A DNA stretch of 64,000 nt from Acidimicrobiaceae bacterium (GCA_026706815.1 JAPOYA010000057.1:62001-126000), one strand, 5' to 3'; counted from the stretch's first letter, positions 44,460-52,692 are shown. Translations and numbers: made by a program. Notes: generated by a model not told the origin, from the sequence alone.

Positions 44460-46547
44460 TTGACGGTGGTCACCCCTAGTTCGCTGGATTCAATCTTGGC
44501 TGCAAACACTTCAACCGCATACGACGCTGACGCGATCGAGACCCTCGAGGGGATGGAAGCCGTCCGCAAACGGCCGGGCATGTACATCGGCGGCACTGGC
44601 AGCGCCGGTCTCATGCACCTCGTCTGGGAGTTGATCGACAATGCCGTCGATGAGGCGGCCGCCGGGTTCGCCGACAGGGTCGACGTCACCCTGCACCGTG
44701 ACAGATCGGTGGAGGTCAGTGACAACGGCCGCGGCATTCCCATCGGTCGTCACGCCGAACGCAAGGTCTCTGCGCTGGAGGTGGTGTTCACGGAATTGCA
44801 TGCGGGAGGAAAGTTCGGAGGCGGCGCGTATTCGTCGTCGGGCGGTCTGCATGGAGTCGGCGCATCGGTCGTCAACGCTCTGGCCACCAAGCTGACAGTC
44901 GAAGTCGATCGTGAAGGCGGTACCCATGTGCTGGGTTTCGAGGACCGTGTGGCCGGCCAGTTCAACGGTTCCGACCCGTTCAAACCCGGTCATCAGTTGA
45001 AGAAGACCAAGCGGGTCTCCAAGAACAAGACGGGCACGCGGGTGCGCTTCTGGCCTGATTTCGAGATCTTCGATCCTGATGCCCGAGTCGACTTCGACGA
45101 GGTCTGCGATCGTGTGACCCAGGCCTGTTTCCTAGTGCCGGGCATGCGGGCGTCGGTCACCGACAAGCGGGTAGGCGGTGTCCCTGAGCCGTTCGTGTTC
45201 ACGAGTCCGGGCGGCCTCGCCGACTTGGTCGCCCACCTCTCAGACGCCCCGCCCGTGTGTGGCGTCATCACCGGCAACGGCATCGACACGTTCGTCGAGA
45301 AGGTGCCCGTCAACAAGAAGATGACCGACGTTGAGCGTGAATGCACCGTTGACGTCGCGCTGCGCTGGGTCGAAGGCTTCGACACGAAGGTGCTGTCGTT
45401 CGTCAACACCATCCCCACCCCTCAGGGCGGAACTCATCTGGCGGGATTCGACAAGGCGCTGACACGGGTGATCAACAACGTCGTCCTCAAGGACCACCAC
45501 AAGCTCGCCAAACTCGCAAAACAGAACAAGCACAAAGCAGTCAAGGACGATGTGCAGGAGGGGCTCGTCGCGGCGTTGAAGGTGACGTTCGCAGAACCGC
45601 AGTTCCGCGGGCAGACCAAACAGGAACTGGGCACTCCCGCGATCGACGGGATCGTCAGCCGGGTCGTGTACGAACAACTCAAGGAGTGGTTCGAGCCCGG
45701 TGGCGGGCCCCGCACGCACGTCAAGGCGATCGCCGACAAGCTGTCGAACGCGGTTCAGAACCGGGTCGCTTCCAAGACCCTGCTCGAGAACCAGCGCAAG
45801 GCCGCAAGCCTCGGATCAACCGGGATGCCCCAGAAGCTCGCCGACTGCCGGATCCACGGGATGGACGCCGAGTTGATTCTGGTGGAGGGGGACTCCGCGG
45901 CCGGTCCGGCCAAGAGGGGCCGCGACTCTGAGACGATGGCGATCCTGCCGCTGAGGGGGAAGGTGGTCAACGCCCACAAAGCCAGCGCGAAGCAGGTGCT
46001 CGACAACGCGGAGGCGCGGGCGTTGTTCACCGCTATGGGCGCGGGAGCGGGCGATGAGTTCAACATCGAGGACGCCCGCTATGGCCGCATAGTCATCTTG
46101 TGCGACGCCGATGTCGACGGCAGTCATATTCGCTGCCTGCTGCTGACGCTGATCTACAAGTACATGCGGCCGATGCTGGAGGCGGGCCGGGTCTTCGCGG
46201 CCCAACCACCCTTGTTCACCACCAAGATCGGAGATGAGACATATCGGGTCTACTCCGAAGAGGAAAAAGAGCAGGCAACCGACGAGCTGTGCAAGGGCAA
46301 CCGCCGCCGTGAGAACGTCAAATGGCAGCGCTTCAAAGGACTCGGCGAAATGAACGTCGAGGAACTGCGCCACTGCGCACTTGATCCGAAGACTCGAACA
46401 CTCCGCCGGCTCACCATGGACGACGGCGCCCAGGCATCAGAAGCCCTGGAGATGTTCGAGGTGCTGATGGGGACCGACGTTTCCAGCCGACGCGATTTCC
46501 TTGTGCGAAACAGTGCTGTGGTGGACAGCTCAACCCTCGATATCTAA
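44460..46547 (+). CDS. type IIA DNA topoisomerase subunit B (ParE/GyrB-like)
   Basis: The 695-residue ATPase subunit has the GHKL motifs EGMEAVRKRPGMYIGG, VWELIDNAVDEA and DNGRGIP, the GGLHGVGASVVNALA loop, and the TOPRIM motifs EGDSAAGPAKRG and CDADVDGSHIRCLLL. The C-terminal FKGLGEMNVEELRHCALDP is typical. Its length is nearer ParE than long GyrB. The TTG at 44460 is used; a GTG two codons later is possible. Its partner is encoded at 40919, separated by the thioredoxin gene on the opposite strand. Confidence 0.88.
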   Translation: MTVVTPSSLDSILAANTSTAYDADAIETLEGMEAVRKRPGMYIGGTGSAGLMHLVWELIDNAVDEAAAGFADRVDVTLHRDRSVEVSDNGRGIPIGRHAERKVSALEVVFTELHAGGKFGGGAYSSSGGLHGVGASVVNALATKLTVEVDREGGTHVLGFEDRVAGQFNGSDPFKPGHQLKKTKRVSKNKTGTRVRFWPDFEIFDPDARVDFDEVCDRVTQACFLVPGMRASVTDKRVGGVPEPFVFTSPGGLADLVAHLSDAPPVCGVITGNGIDTFVEKVPVNKKMTDVERECTVDVALRWVEGFDTKVLSFVNTIPTPQGGTHLAGFDKALTRVINNVVLKDHHKLAKLAKQNKHKAVKDDVQEGLVAALKVTFAEPQFRGQTKQELGTPAIDGIVSRVVYEQLKEWFEPGGGPRTHVKAIADKLSNAVQNRVASKTLLENQRKAASLGSTGMPQKLADCRIHGMDAELILVEGDSAAGPAKRGRDSETMAILPLRGKVVNAHKASAKQVLDNAEARALFTAMGAGAGDEFNIEDARYGRIVILCDADVDGSHIRCLLLTLIYKYMRPMLEAGRVFAAQPPLFTTKIGDETYRVYSEEEKEQATDELCKGNRRRENVKWQRFKGLGEMNVEELRHCALDPKTRTLRRLTMDDGAQASEALEMFEVLMGTDVSSRRDFLVRNSAVVDSSTLDI

Positions 46548-46667
46548 GCCTGATCCACCGGTTGGGGTTTTCATGAGCCGACACCGCCGGGACAAGCCCC
46601 CCGCAACAGGCACAAGCACAGGAGCGAACACGCTCAACACGAGCACAACCGACAGACGGCGCAACAT
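46530..46667 (-). CDS. possible 45-residue exported peptide
   Basis: The ATG overlaps the stop of the preceding gene as TGATG, a common coupling signal. The product starts MLRRLSVVLVLSVFAPVLVP, a basic-hydrophobic signal or anchor, and has a short polar tail. It overlaps the end of the ParE-like gene by 18 bases. There is no family evidence, so it could be spurious. Confidence 0.3.
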   Translation of the reverse strand: MLRRLSVVLVLSVFAPVLVPVAGGLSRRCRLMKTPTGGSGLDIEG

Positions 46668-47035
46668 CACGCATCGCCCCTAGGTGTCGGCGGCGGTGCC
46701 GGCGGAAGATGCACAGAGACCTCTTGACGGCGTTTATCCCGACGGTCCTTCCACACAGCGTGAACCCTGAGGGCGACCGTGACCGCGGCTACTGCCGCCA
46801 AGCCGTCGCCCCAAGAACTGCTAAGCCCACACACGGACACAAACAACACGCCGAAGAGCCAGCGCCCCAGCCCAAACGTTGAAAGAACCAACAACAACGA
46901 CAGTGCTTCTTCTTTGAGCCAGCGAGCCGACTTCCCAGACCCGCCGGGCGGTTGTATGCGCTGACTGCCGCTACTTGCCTCTGTTCCTCTCGCTGAGTGA
47001 CTTTGAGCGCCACCGTCTGGGTCGGGGTCTGTCAT
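46667..47035 (-). CDS. small membrane protein of unknown function
   Basis: The 122-residue product from ATG 47035 has a polar Asp/Ser/Gly-rich N-terminus, then two hydrophobic segments (about 48-92). A basic-then-proline-rich C-terminus follows (KDRRDKRRQEVSVHLPPAPPP). An ATG at 47143 would add 36 residues. I recognise no family. It is divergent from the RecB-like nuclease gene across a 181-base region that holds that gene's promoter and a palindrome. Confidence 0.45.
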   Translation of the reverse strand: MTDPDPDGGAQSHSARGTEASSGSQRIQPPGGSGKSARWLKEEALSLLLVLSTFGLGRWLFGVLFVSVCGLSSSWGDGLAAVAAVTVALRVHAVWKDRRDKRRQEVSVHLPPAPPPTPRGDA

Positions 47036-47181
47036 GGGGTCTTGTCCCTGTGAGAGTCTCCGGCCAGACGATAGCACCCCGCTGGATGCACGGCCAAGGC
47101 CGCGTTCGGCTAGCGGTGCTGCGAGACGCTTGAGATTCACCATTTGCTTGCTCAGTTCGCAGCTCTTTGGGCAGGCCCGCC

Positions 47182-47209
47182 TTGCAGTGTCACACCTATG
47201 GTGTAGAAC
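47182..47209 (+). promoter_or_regulatory. promoter of the RecB-like nuclease gene
   Basis: A -35 TTGCAG (47182-47187), a 16-base spacer and a -10 TAGAAC (47204-47209), then 7 nt to GTG 47217. The transcript would be leaderless. Confidence 0.5.
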
Positions 47210-47219
47210 TACATAGGTG
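47193..47219. promoter_or_regulatory. 8-bp inverted repeat spanning -10 box and start codon
   Basis: CACCTATG (47193-47200) and CATAGGTG (47212-47219) are perfect inverted arms 11 bases apart. A nested TGTAG-AA-CTACA lies between them. It covers the -10 box and the GTG, so a protein bound here would block initiation. Confidence 0.6.
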
Positions 47220-48098
47220 AAACTCGACTCCGACTCCTCCGACTCCTCCGACTCCTCCGACTCCTCCGACTCTGCCAGCCCGGCGCCTCCGCCCCGCCTC
47301 TCACCCTCTGGGGCGGGCACGTTCAACCAATGCCCCCGTCGCTGGAGATTCCGGTACATCGACCGACTGGAGGACCCTCCAGGTGAGGACGCGCTCGCCG
47401 GGAGCTTCGCTCACCGGGTCCTCGAATTGTTGATGCAACGCCGACCCGCCCAGCGCACCGTCGACGAGGCTCGCCTGATCGCTCGTGCCGAGTGGCCTGA
47501 GACCGAGGCGATGAGCGACTATCAGGCGCTGGGGCACAACGAGGAGGAGTCTCGTCTCTTCCGCTGGAAGGCATGGGCGGCAATCGAAGGCCTTTGGCGC
47601 CTCGAAGACCCCGCCGAAGTGGACGTGCGAGCCACAGAACAAGACGTGGAAGCCGAACTGGCCGGCGTGCCCTTCCGTGGAATCGTCGATCGGCTCGAAG
47701 AAGAAGGCGACGGGGTGATCGTCACCGACTACAAGTCGGGGAAAGCGCCGTCGCCGCGTTTTCGTCGGTCAAGGCTCGACCAGGTTCTGCTGTATGCCGC
47801 GGCGGTGGAGGCGTCCACGGGCGAGATGCCGGTGCGAGCACGCCTGCTCTATCTCGGCCAGCGCACCATCGGCATGGACGTGAACCGTGAAGAGATCGAG
47901 ACCGTCACCGAAAAGCTCGCTGAGACCTGGGCGGAGATCCACACGGCTTGTGCCGATGATTCCTTCGAGCCGCGGACTGGCCCGCTCTGCGGATGGTGCC
48001 CCTACGTGTCGATGTGTCCGCAGGGCGCCGCCGAAGTCGCCAAAAGAGCCGACCGCAGAGCCGGCCGAGAAGCCGAGTTGCTGGCGATGGCGAGTTGA
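47217..48098 (+). CDS. RecB-family PD-(D/E)XK nuclease with Fe-S cysteines
   Basis: The 293-residue protein begins with an Asp/Ser repeat (about 4-20), then SPSGAGTFNQCPRRWRFRYI, the usual opening of RecB-like/Cas4-like nucleases. The catalytic core is FRGIVDRLEE and IVTDYKSGK (Asp and the D-x-K). Four Cys, one in NQCPRR and three in PLCGWCPYVSMCP, fit the 4Fe-4S site of AddB/Cas4-type enzymes. No helicase or cas gene is adjacent, so it is a stand-alone exonuclease-like protein. GTG start, leaderless promoter. Confidence 0.85.
   Translation: MKLDSDSSDSSDSSDSSDSASPAPPPRLSPSGAGTFNQCPRRWRFRYIDRLEDPPGEDALAGSFAHRVLELLMQRRPAQRTVDEARLIARAEWPETEAMSDYQALGHNEEESRLFRWKAWAAIEGLWRLEDPAEVDVRATEQDVEAELAGVPFRGIVDRLEEEGDGVIVTDYKSGKAPSPRFRRSRLDQVLLYAAAVEASTGEMPVRARLLYLGQRTIGMDVNREEIETVTEKLAETWAEIHTACADDSFEPRTGPLCGWCPYVSMCPQGAAEVAKRADRRAGREAELLAMAS
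47232..47267. repeat. four tandem 9-bp units
   Basis: GACTCCTCC occurs four times in the first codons of the nuclease gene and encodes a repeated Asp-Ser-Ser. Copy-number change would keep the frame. Confidence 0.85.
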
Positions 48099-48148
48099 GG
48101 CGCAGCGACCGGCGCGAAGACGGTTGATTCTCAGCGGTTGTCGAGCGT

Positions 48149-48487
48149 CTATTCTGGACGGTCGCTTTGAAGCCAGCGCTTCCATAAGAAACGCAGTGCC
48201 AAGGCGCCGATCAGCGCTCCAACGGCACTGATGAGGGCGCTGTTGAGCAACAACTTGTCCGGAGGCGGGTTGGCCGGCTCGGGAGTGACGGCGAGAGCGG
48301 GAGGCGTGTTCTCGGTTGCCGGCGGGAGCTCTTCGTCGCTGGTGTTCGCGGCTGGCGTTGAGGTGTCCGCAACGACATCTTGACCGGCGGCGTCGGCGGC
48401 GTCCGCGAGCAGCAGGGCATCGACCGGAGCGGGTCCCTCTGGCGCCGGTTTTGGACGCTTGTGTTCAGCTTGCGGGTCATACACCAT
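48149..48487 (-). CDS. small membrane-anchored protein downstream of ParA
   Basis: The 112-residue product has an Ala/Pro/Asp-rich disordered N-terminal part and one C-terminal membrane helix (about 80-104, LLLNSALISAVGALIGALALRF) followed by basic residues. It resembles a tail-anchored protein. It overlaps the parA 3' end by 11 bases, so the two are co-transcribed and perhaps functionally linked. Its family is unknown. Confidence 0.55.
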   Translation of the reverse strand: MVYDPQAEHKRPKPAPEGPAPVDALLLADAADAAGQDVVADTSTPAANTSDEELPPATENTPPALAVTPEPANPPPDKLLLNSALISAVGALIGALALRFLWKRWLQSDRPE

Positions 48488-49265
48488 TGGACGCCTCGAT
48501 GTTGACGATCAGATCGAAGAGAGTGTCGAACTCAGCGGCGGCTTCGGGAGCACCGGGCCGGGACCCGAGCGCGTGGATCGGCAGAGAGCTGGCGGCCGCT
48601 TCGGTGACTGCGGCACGAAGCCGGACGGCTGGGAGCACCATGCTGCCATGGTCGCCTCGGAGCTGCTCGTCCCAGTATCTGGCATCCCGAGTACGACCCA
48701 TTCGGTTGACGGCGACTCCCGCGACGGTTAACGGCACGGGTCGGCGCGCAGAGATCCGTTCAACTGTTCGAAGGATCTGGTTGACGCCGTCTGACGCCCA
48801 AGCTCCGGGTTCGGTGACGATCAAGGCCTGGTCTGCTGCGAACAGCCCATTGACAGTGAGCAGGCCCAGCGATGGAGGGCAATCGATAATGACGATCTCG
48901 TGATCGACGCCCTCAAGTGCGACCGCAAGGCGATTGTTGGCCCCGATCGGGTCGGTCATCAACTGTGGTTCGCGGGCCGCGAGAGCGGGAGTGGCGGGGA
49001 CCACCGATGGGGGGCGTCCGCCGTCTGGGGGCCAGGCAGAGGTCGCCCGCAGACTCGCGATCGAACCGGGACGCTCCTCGGCCAGAGCATGGTCGATGCT
49101 GAAAGGCGGATTCCAGATCCCGAGCCCGGTTGTGGCGTTTCCCTGGGGGTCGATGTCAATGACGAGGCAGTCGATTCGGCGAGCCCAGGCAGAGGCTGCC
49201 AACCCCAAAGCAACCGTTGTCTTGCCGACTCCACCCTTTTGATTGACCAACGTGAGGACTTGCAC
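48477..49265 (-). CDS. ParA/Soj-family ATPase
   Basis: The 262-residue protein has the deviant Walker A KGGVGKTT at its N-terminus (VQVLTLVNQKGGVGKTTVAL), DIDPQGNATTGLG, and the Walker B-like IVIIDCPPSLGLLTVNGL. ParA ATPases position chromosomes, plasmids or protein complexes. No parB lies beside it; it pairs with a membrane-anchored small protein. I chose GTG 49265, 6 nt behind TACCTT, over the upstream ATG, because the conserved sequence begins there. It is an orphan ParA and not clearly the chromosomal parA. Confidence 0.85.
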   Translation of the reverse strand: MQVLTLVNQKGGVGKTTVALGLAASAWARRIDCLVIDIDPQGNATTGLGIWNPPFSIDHALAEERPGSIASLRATSAWPPDGGRPPSVVPATPALAAREPQLMTDPIGANNRLAVALEGVDHEIVIIDCPPSLGLLTVNGLFAADQALIVTEPGAWASDGVNQILRTVERISARRPVPLTVAGVAVNRMGRTRDARYWDEQLRGDHGSMVLPAVRLRAAVTEAAASSLPIHALGSRPGAPEAAAEFDTLFDLIVNIEASNGV

Positions 49266-49271
49266 ACAGAC

Positions 49272-49277
49272 AAGGTA
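49272..49277 (-). promoter_or_regulatory. -10 box of the ParA gene
   Basis: TACCTT on the reverse strand, 6 nt before GTG 49265. Confidence 0.35.
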
Positions 49278-49356
49278 GTCAACAGAACCACCAGCGGCCA
49301 CGGCGGGGCGCGTTGCTGTCGCCCGGGCGTGGCCGGAGCCGCGGAAATCTGTTGGT

Positions 49357-49668
49357 TCAGGCTGCGCGCTTGGCCCGGTTCGCCCCCCTCAGAATGTCGT
49401 CGAGAGCGTCGACTAGATCGGGACGGCTCTCAAACAGTTCGTCCACCGCCGGTCCGCTCCAAGGCACGCACAGTCCTGTCGGCTCGAGACCGGCTTTGGT
49501 CCACGATTCGGCGATACGTCGGATTGCTCCGTCCACTTGAGGGTCGGCCGCTGTGACCGATGCGATAGCAAGTTCCTCAACGTTCCACTCGTCGACTTGC
49601 ACAAGTGGGGCTTGTACCAGTTTCAAGCGATAGCGCAGCGCTTCGGCAGCGATCATTGCGTGATTCAC
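49357..49668 (-). CDS. conserved small protein of unknown function
   Basis: The 103-residue product is soluble and acidic, with no signal or helix. It contains ALRYRLKLVQAPLVQVDEWNVEELA and PTGLCVPWSGPAVDELFESRP. It precedes parA by 91 bases on the same strand. Its own upstream region holds two DnaA-box-like sites. No family is recognised. Confidence 0.5.
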   Translation of the reverse strand: MNHAMIAAEALRYRLKLVQAPLVQVDEWNVEELAIASVTAADPQVDGAIRRIAESWTKAGLEPTGLCVPWSGPAVDELFESRPDLVDALDDILRGANRAKRAA

Positions 49669-49693
49669 CGGGTGGGGGCCTCCGACGGATCAT

Positions 49694-49725
49694 GCCTGTG
49701 GACAACTCACAGAGCCTGTGGACAG
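49694..49725. promoter_or_regulatory. two DnaA-box-like sites
   Basis: TGTGGACAA (49697-49705) and TGTGGACAG (49717-49725) are 20 bases apart within an 11-base direct repeat, GCCTGTGGACA. The first is the exact complement of TTGTCCACA, the preferred actinobacterial DnaA box. An AT-rich stretch follows to about 49757. They lie upstream of the 103-residue gene and parA. Confidence 0.5.
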
Positions 49726-49794
49726 ATACATCGCAAACAATAAATCACGTCTCATGGATTCTGGTGGATACTTGATCTCCCCAGTTGGTTTTTC

Positions 49795-50814
49795 CTACAC
49801 CTTGAACACACAGCAACCAGGCGCACAGTCGCGAGGTCGCGCGGGCAAGGCGCTGAGGGCTCGAGGAGCCAGACGGCCCAGTCGCTCCTCTATCAACTCG
49901 CGGGCCATTGCTATGAACTCCGGATCCGGAACGGTCCCAGGCGTAGCCGCACGCTCGATGGACAGCCCCAGTTCGTTGGCCGTCGCCACTGCTTGGTGGT
50001 CTAAATCCCAGAGCACTTCGACATGGTCGGAGATGAATCCGATCGGGATCACCACAGCGTTGTCGCAACCCTGAGAGGCGAGCCAGCGGAGGTGATCGTT
50101 GACGTCGGGTTCAAGCCATGGCACCGCGGGGGACCCCGAGCGGCTCTGCCAGACGAGATGGCAGATGCTCTCGGACGACGCCTTGCCGGCCACTAGGTCC
50201 ATCGCGGCCTGCAACTGGGATTCGTAGTCACAACTGCTCGCCATCGCCACCGGTATGGAATGGGCAGTGAACACCAGAGGTGGCGGGTCGACTGCCCCAA
50301 GACGCTCGAGCGCATCCTGGGTCGATCGAATGAACGGTTCGACAAACCCGGGATGATCGAAGTAGGGACGGATCTTGTCGATTTGCAAGCCGTCCGCACC
50401 TGCCGCCGACTTGGCGCGCTCGATGTCCTCGATGTACTGCCGACAACCCGAATAGGAACTGTAGGCAGACGTCACCAGAGCGACGGCATGGCGGACTCCC
50501 TCGGAGGCCATCTGCGCGACCGCCTCATCGAGCAGAGGATGCCAGTTGCGGTTCCCCCAGTAGACGGGAAGCGAATGGCCGGCTGCATCGAGTTCGGACT
50601 GCAGCGCTTCACGAATGCCTCGACACTGCTCGTTGATTGGGCTGACGCCTCCGAAATGCGCATAGTGAGCACCTGCCTCGGCCAACCGCTCCGGTCCGAT
50701 ACCGCGACCGGCCGTCACCCGCTCGAGAAACGGCACGACATCCTCTGGGCCCTCCGGACCACCGAAGCCGACCAGCAGAACCGCGTCGATATCAGACGCG
50801 TCAATATCGGACAC
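49795..50814 (-). CDS. hemH: ferrochelatase (coproporphyrin type)
   Basis: The enzyme inserts ferrous iron into the porphyrin macrocycle; actinobacterial members use coproporphyrin III (CpfC). The 339-residue protein has VLLVGFGGPEGPEDV, SAYSSYSGCRQYIEDI and the catalytic His in VFTAHSIPV. Cysteines in SSYSGCRQY and the C-terminal RDCAPGCCVF fit the [2Fe-2S] cluster of actinobacterial enzymes. GTG 50814 lies 6 nt behind TAGCCT. Its promoter is back to back with that of the ABC gene at 50857. Confidence 0.95.
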   Translation of the reverse strand: MSDIDASDIDAVLLVGFGGPEGPEDVVPFLERVTAGRGIGPERLAEAGAHYAHFGGVSPINEQCRGIREALQSELDAAGHSLPVYWGNRNWHPLLDEAVAQMASEGVRHAVALVTSAYSSYSGCRQYIEDIERAKSAAGADGLQIDKIRPYFDHPGFVEPFIRSTQDALERLGAVDPPPLVFTAHSIPVAMASSCDYESQLQAAMDLVAGKASSESICHLVWQSRSGSPAVPWLEPDVNDHLRWLASQGCDNAVVIPIGFISDHVEVLWDLDHQAVATANELGLSIERAATPGTVPDPEFIAMARELIEERLGRLAPRALSALPARPRDCAPGCCVFKV

Positions 50815-50820
50815 AGTGCG

Positions 50821-50826
50821 AGGCTA
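50821..50826 (-). promoter_or_regulatory. -10 box of hemH
   Basis: TAGCCT on the reverse strand, 6 nt before GTG 50814, only 18 bases from the divergent -10 box of the ABC gene. Confidence 0.5.
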
Positions 50827-50844
50827 CCTTCGGCGAAGCGCCGC

Positions 50845-50850
50845 TAGTGT
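50845..50850 (+). promoter_or_regulatory. -10 box of the ABC transporter gene
   Basis: TAGTGT, 6 nt before ATG 50857, the divergent partner of the hemH box. Confidence 0.5.
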
Positions 50851-50856
50851 CGGCGG

Positions 50857-51798
50857 ATGGCTGCAATTCAGGTGGAGGGACTTGTTCGCTGCTTCGGCGA
50901 TCTTCGCGCGGTGGACGGCATCGACCTTGAAGTCCCCGAAGGGCAGATCTATGGATTCCTCGGTCCCAACGGCGCTGGGAAGTCGACCTTGGTGCGGATG
51001 CTGTGCACTTTGCTTCTGCCGACCAGCGGTCGCGCCCGGGTCGCGGGTTTCGATGTCGTCTCCCAAGCAGCCCAGTTGCGGTTCTCGATCGGTGTGGCTC
51101 TGCAAGAGGCGGCCCTCGACGACCGTATGACCGGTCTTGAGATCCTCCAGACGCAGGGTCGCCTGTTCGGACTGCGCTCAAACGAGATCACCCGGCGAAT
51201 AGGGGAACTCTCGCCGATCCTCGACATGGGAGCCCTCCCGGCGCTTGTTTCGACATACTCGGGAGGAATGAAACGCCGCCTCGATTTGGCGGCCTCATTG
51301 ATGCACAGCCCATCAGTTCTGTTTCTCGATGAGCCGACAACGGGCTTGGACCCTCAGGGAAGGCTGCGTGTCTGGGAGGAGGTGCGGCGGCTCAACCGCG
51401 AGCACGCAATGACGGTGTTTCTCACCACGCAATACCTCGAAGAAGCTGATGAGTTGTCGAACCGAATCGGGATAATCGACCAGGGCCGGCTCGTAGCGGA
51501 GGGAACTCCCGCAGAATTGAAGCGCACAGTCGGAACCGATGTGGTCATCGCCCGCCTCGAAGAGGGCCACGAAACTGCAGCGGCAGCCCTTGCGGGCATC
51601 GAAGGGCTCGATTCGGTTGAACACCATGGCGACGAGCTGATCATCAACACCAGCGACGGCAACCGAGCGCTCAGCCCGGTCGCCTTGGCTTTCGACCGGG
51701 CCGGTGTCTCGGTAACCGAACTGGCGCTTCGAACACCGACCCTCGACGACGTTTTCTTGGAGGTCACAGGCCATCGCATGGAAGGAGTCGATCCATGA
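50857..51798 (+). CDS. ABC transporter ATP-binding protein (DrrA-like)
   Basis: The 313-residue ATPase has Walker A GPNGAGKST, the signature YSGGMKRRLDLA, Walker B VLFLDEPTTGLDP and the switch region TTQYLEEADEL, where Gln replaces the usual His. A C-terminal domain after about 220 ends in RTPTLDDVFLEVTG, characteristic of DrrA drug/antibiotic-resistance exporters. It overlaps the permease gene by 4 bases. Confidence 0.93.
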   Translation: MAAIQVEGLVRCFGDLRAVDGIDLEVPEGQIYGFLGPNGAGKSTLVRMLCTLLLPTSGRARVAGFDVVSQAAQLRFSIGVALQEAALDDRMTGLEILQTQGRLFGLRSNEITRRIGELSPILDMGALPALVSTYSGGMKRRLDLAASLMHSPSVLFLDEPTTGLDPQGRLRVWEEVRRLNREHAMTVFLTTQYLEEADELSNRIGIIDQGRLVAEGTPAELKRTVGTDVVIARLEEGHETAAAALAGIEGLDSVEHHGDELIINTSDGNRALSPVALAFDRAGVSVTELALRTPTLDDVFLEVTGHRMEGVDP

Positions 51799-52598
51799 CC
51801 ACCGAAATCACGCCTCATCATCATATCCAGGCTCGGCAAACGGGGTTCCTCCGAGACGTCGGAAGCATCGCCGTGCGGTCGGTCCGACAGTTGCCCCGTG
51901 ATCTGGAAGCGGTCGTCCCAGCGCTTCTCATCCCGTTGTTCTTCCTGGTCATCAACGTTGGCTCACTGCAGGATGTTGCCAACTTCACCTCGATCGAGAT
52001 CGACTACAAGGCCTTCCAGTTGCCCGTCGCCATCATCTTCGCGGTCACGGGAGTGTCGCGTGCACCGGCGCTGGTGCTCGACATCCAGAACGGGTACTTC
52101 GACCGTCTGATGCTCACCCCAGTGTCACGCAGGGCGCTGTTGATCGGCCATATCGTGGCCGACTTCGTACTGGTCGTGATGCTGGTGATCCCAGTGCTGG
52201 TGCTCGGCTTCATTATCGGTGTGCGTTTCCCGACGGGGCCGTTGGGAGTGATCACGTTCATCGTGATGGGCGCCCTCTGGGGGGTTGCCTACACGGGTTT
52301 GCCGTACGCCATCGCCCTTCGCACGGGCAACCCGGGAGCTGTCAACTCCTCATTCCTGCTGTTCTTTCCTTTCGCATTCATCACTTCTTCGTTCGTCCCG
52401 ATCGACGCCATGACCGGTTGGCTGGGCGAAGCTGCGAAATACAACCCGGTGACGTATCTGCTGGAGGGTCTGCGCTCGCTCTTCCTTGATTGGGACAGCG
52501 AGTCGCTCTTCGAGGGTTTCTTGGCAATTGCGTGCGTCGCGCTGATCAGTCAGACGTTGGCGTTCCGCGCCCTGAAACGACGAGTCGCCCGCGGCTGA
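51795..52598 (+). CDS. ABC-2 type transporter permease (DrrB-like)
   Basis: The 267-residue membrane protein has six hydrophobic segments, an extracytoplasmic loop after helix 1 and the DIQNGYFDRLMLTPVSRRALLIGHI coupling motif of DrrB-type exporters. The later FLLFFPFAFITSSFVPIDAMTGWLG segment is also family-typical. With the preceding ATPase it should export a hydrophobic compound. Its stop is followed by 107 bases with the NfuA promoter. Confidence 0.9.
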   Translation: MTTEITPHHHIQARQTGFLRDVGSIAVRSVRQLPRDLEAVVPALLIPLFFLVINVGSLQDVANFTSIEIDYKAFQLPVAIIFAVTGVSRAPALVLDIQNGYFDRLMLTPVSRRALLIGHIVADFVLVVMLVIPVLVLGFIIGVRFPTGPLGVITFIVMGALWGVAYTGLPYAIALRTGNPGAVNSSFLLFFPFAFITSSFVPIDAMTGWLGEAAKYNPVTYLLEGLRSLFLDWDSESLFEGFLAIACVALISQTLAFRALKRRVARG

Positions 52599-52692
52599 GA
52601 GGCGCCCGGCGCGTAGATCTCGCCCGTGATCCTCGTCGACGAGGGGCGTATCGGCAGCAACCTCGGCGGCACTAGTCCCCCTCGCGGGCCGC

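Noticed and set aside
46501..46683. Plus-strand small basic ORF after the ParE-like gene
   Set aside because: The frame lies largely in the end of the ParE-like gene and its product has no signal or family; the minus-strand reading is slightly better supported.
47217..48098. Cas4 of a CRISPR system
   Set aside because: The nuclease has the RecB/AddB-like Fe-S pattern, but no array or other cas gene lies in the window.
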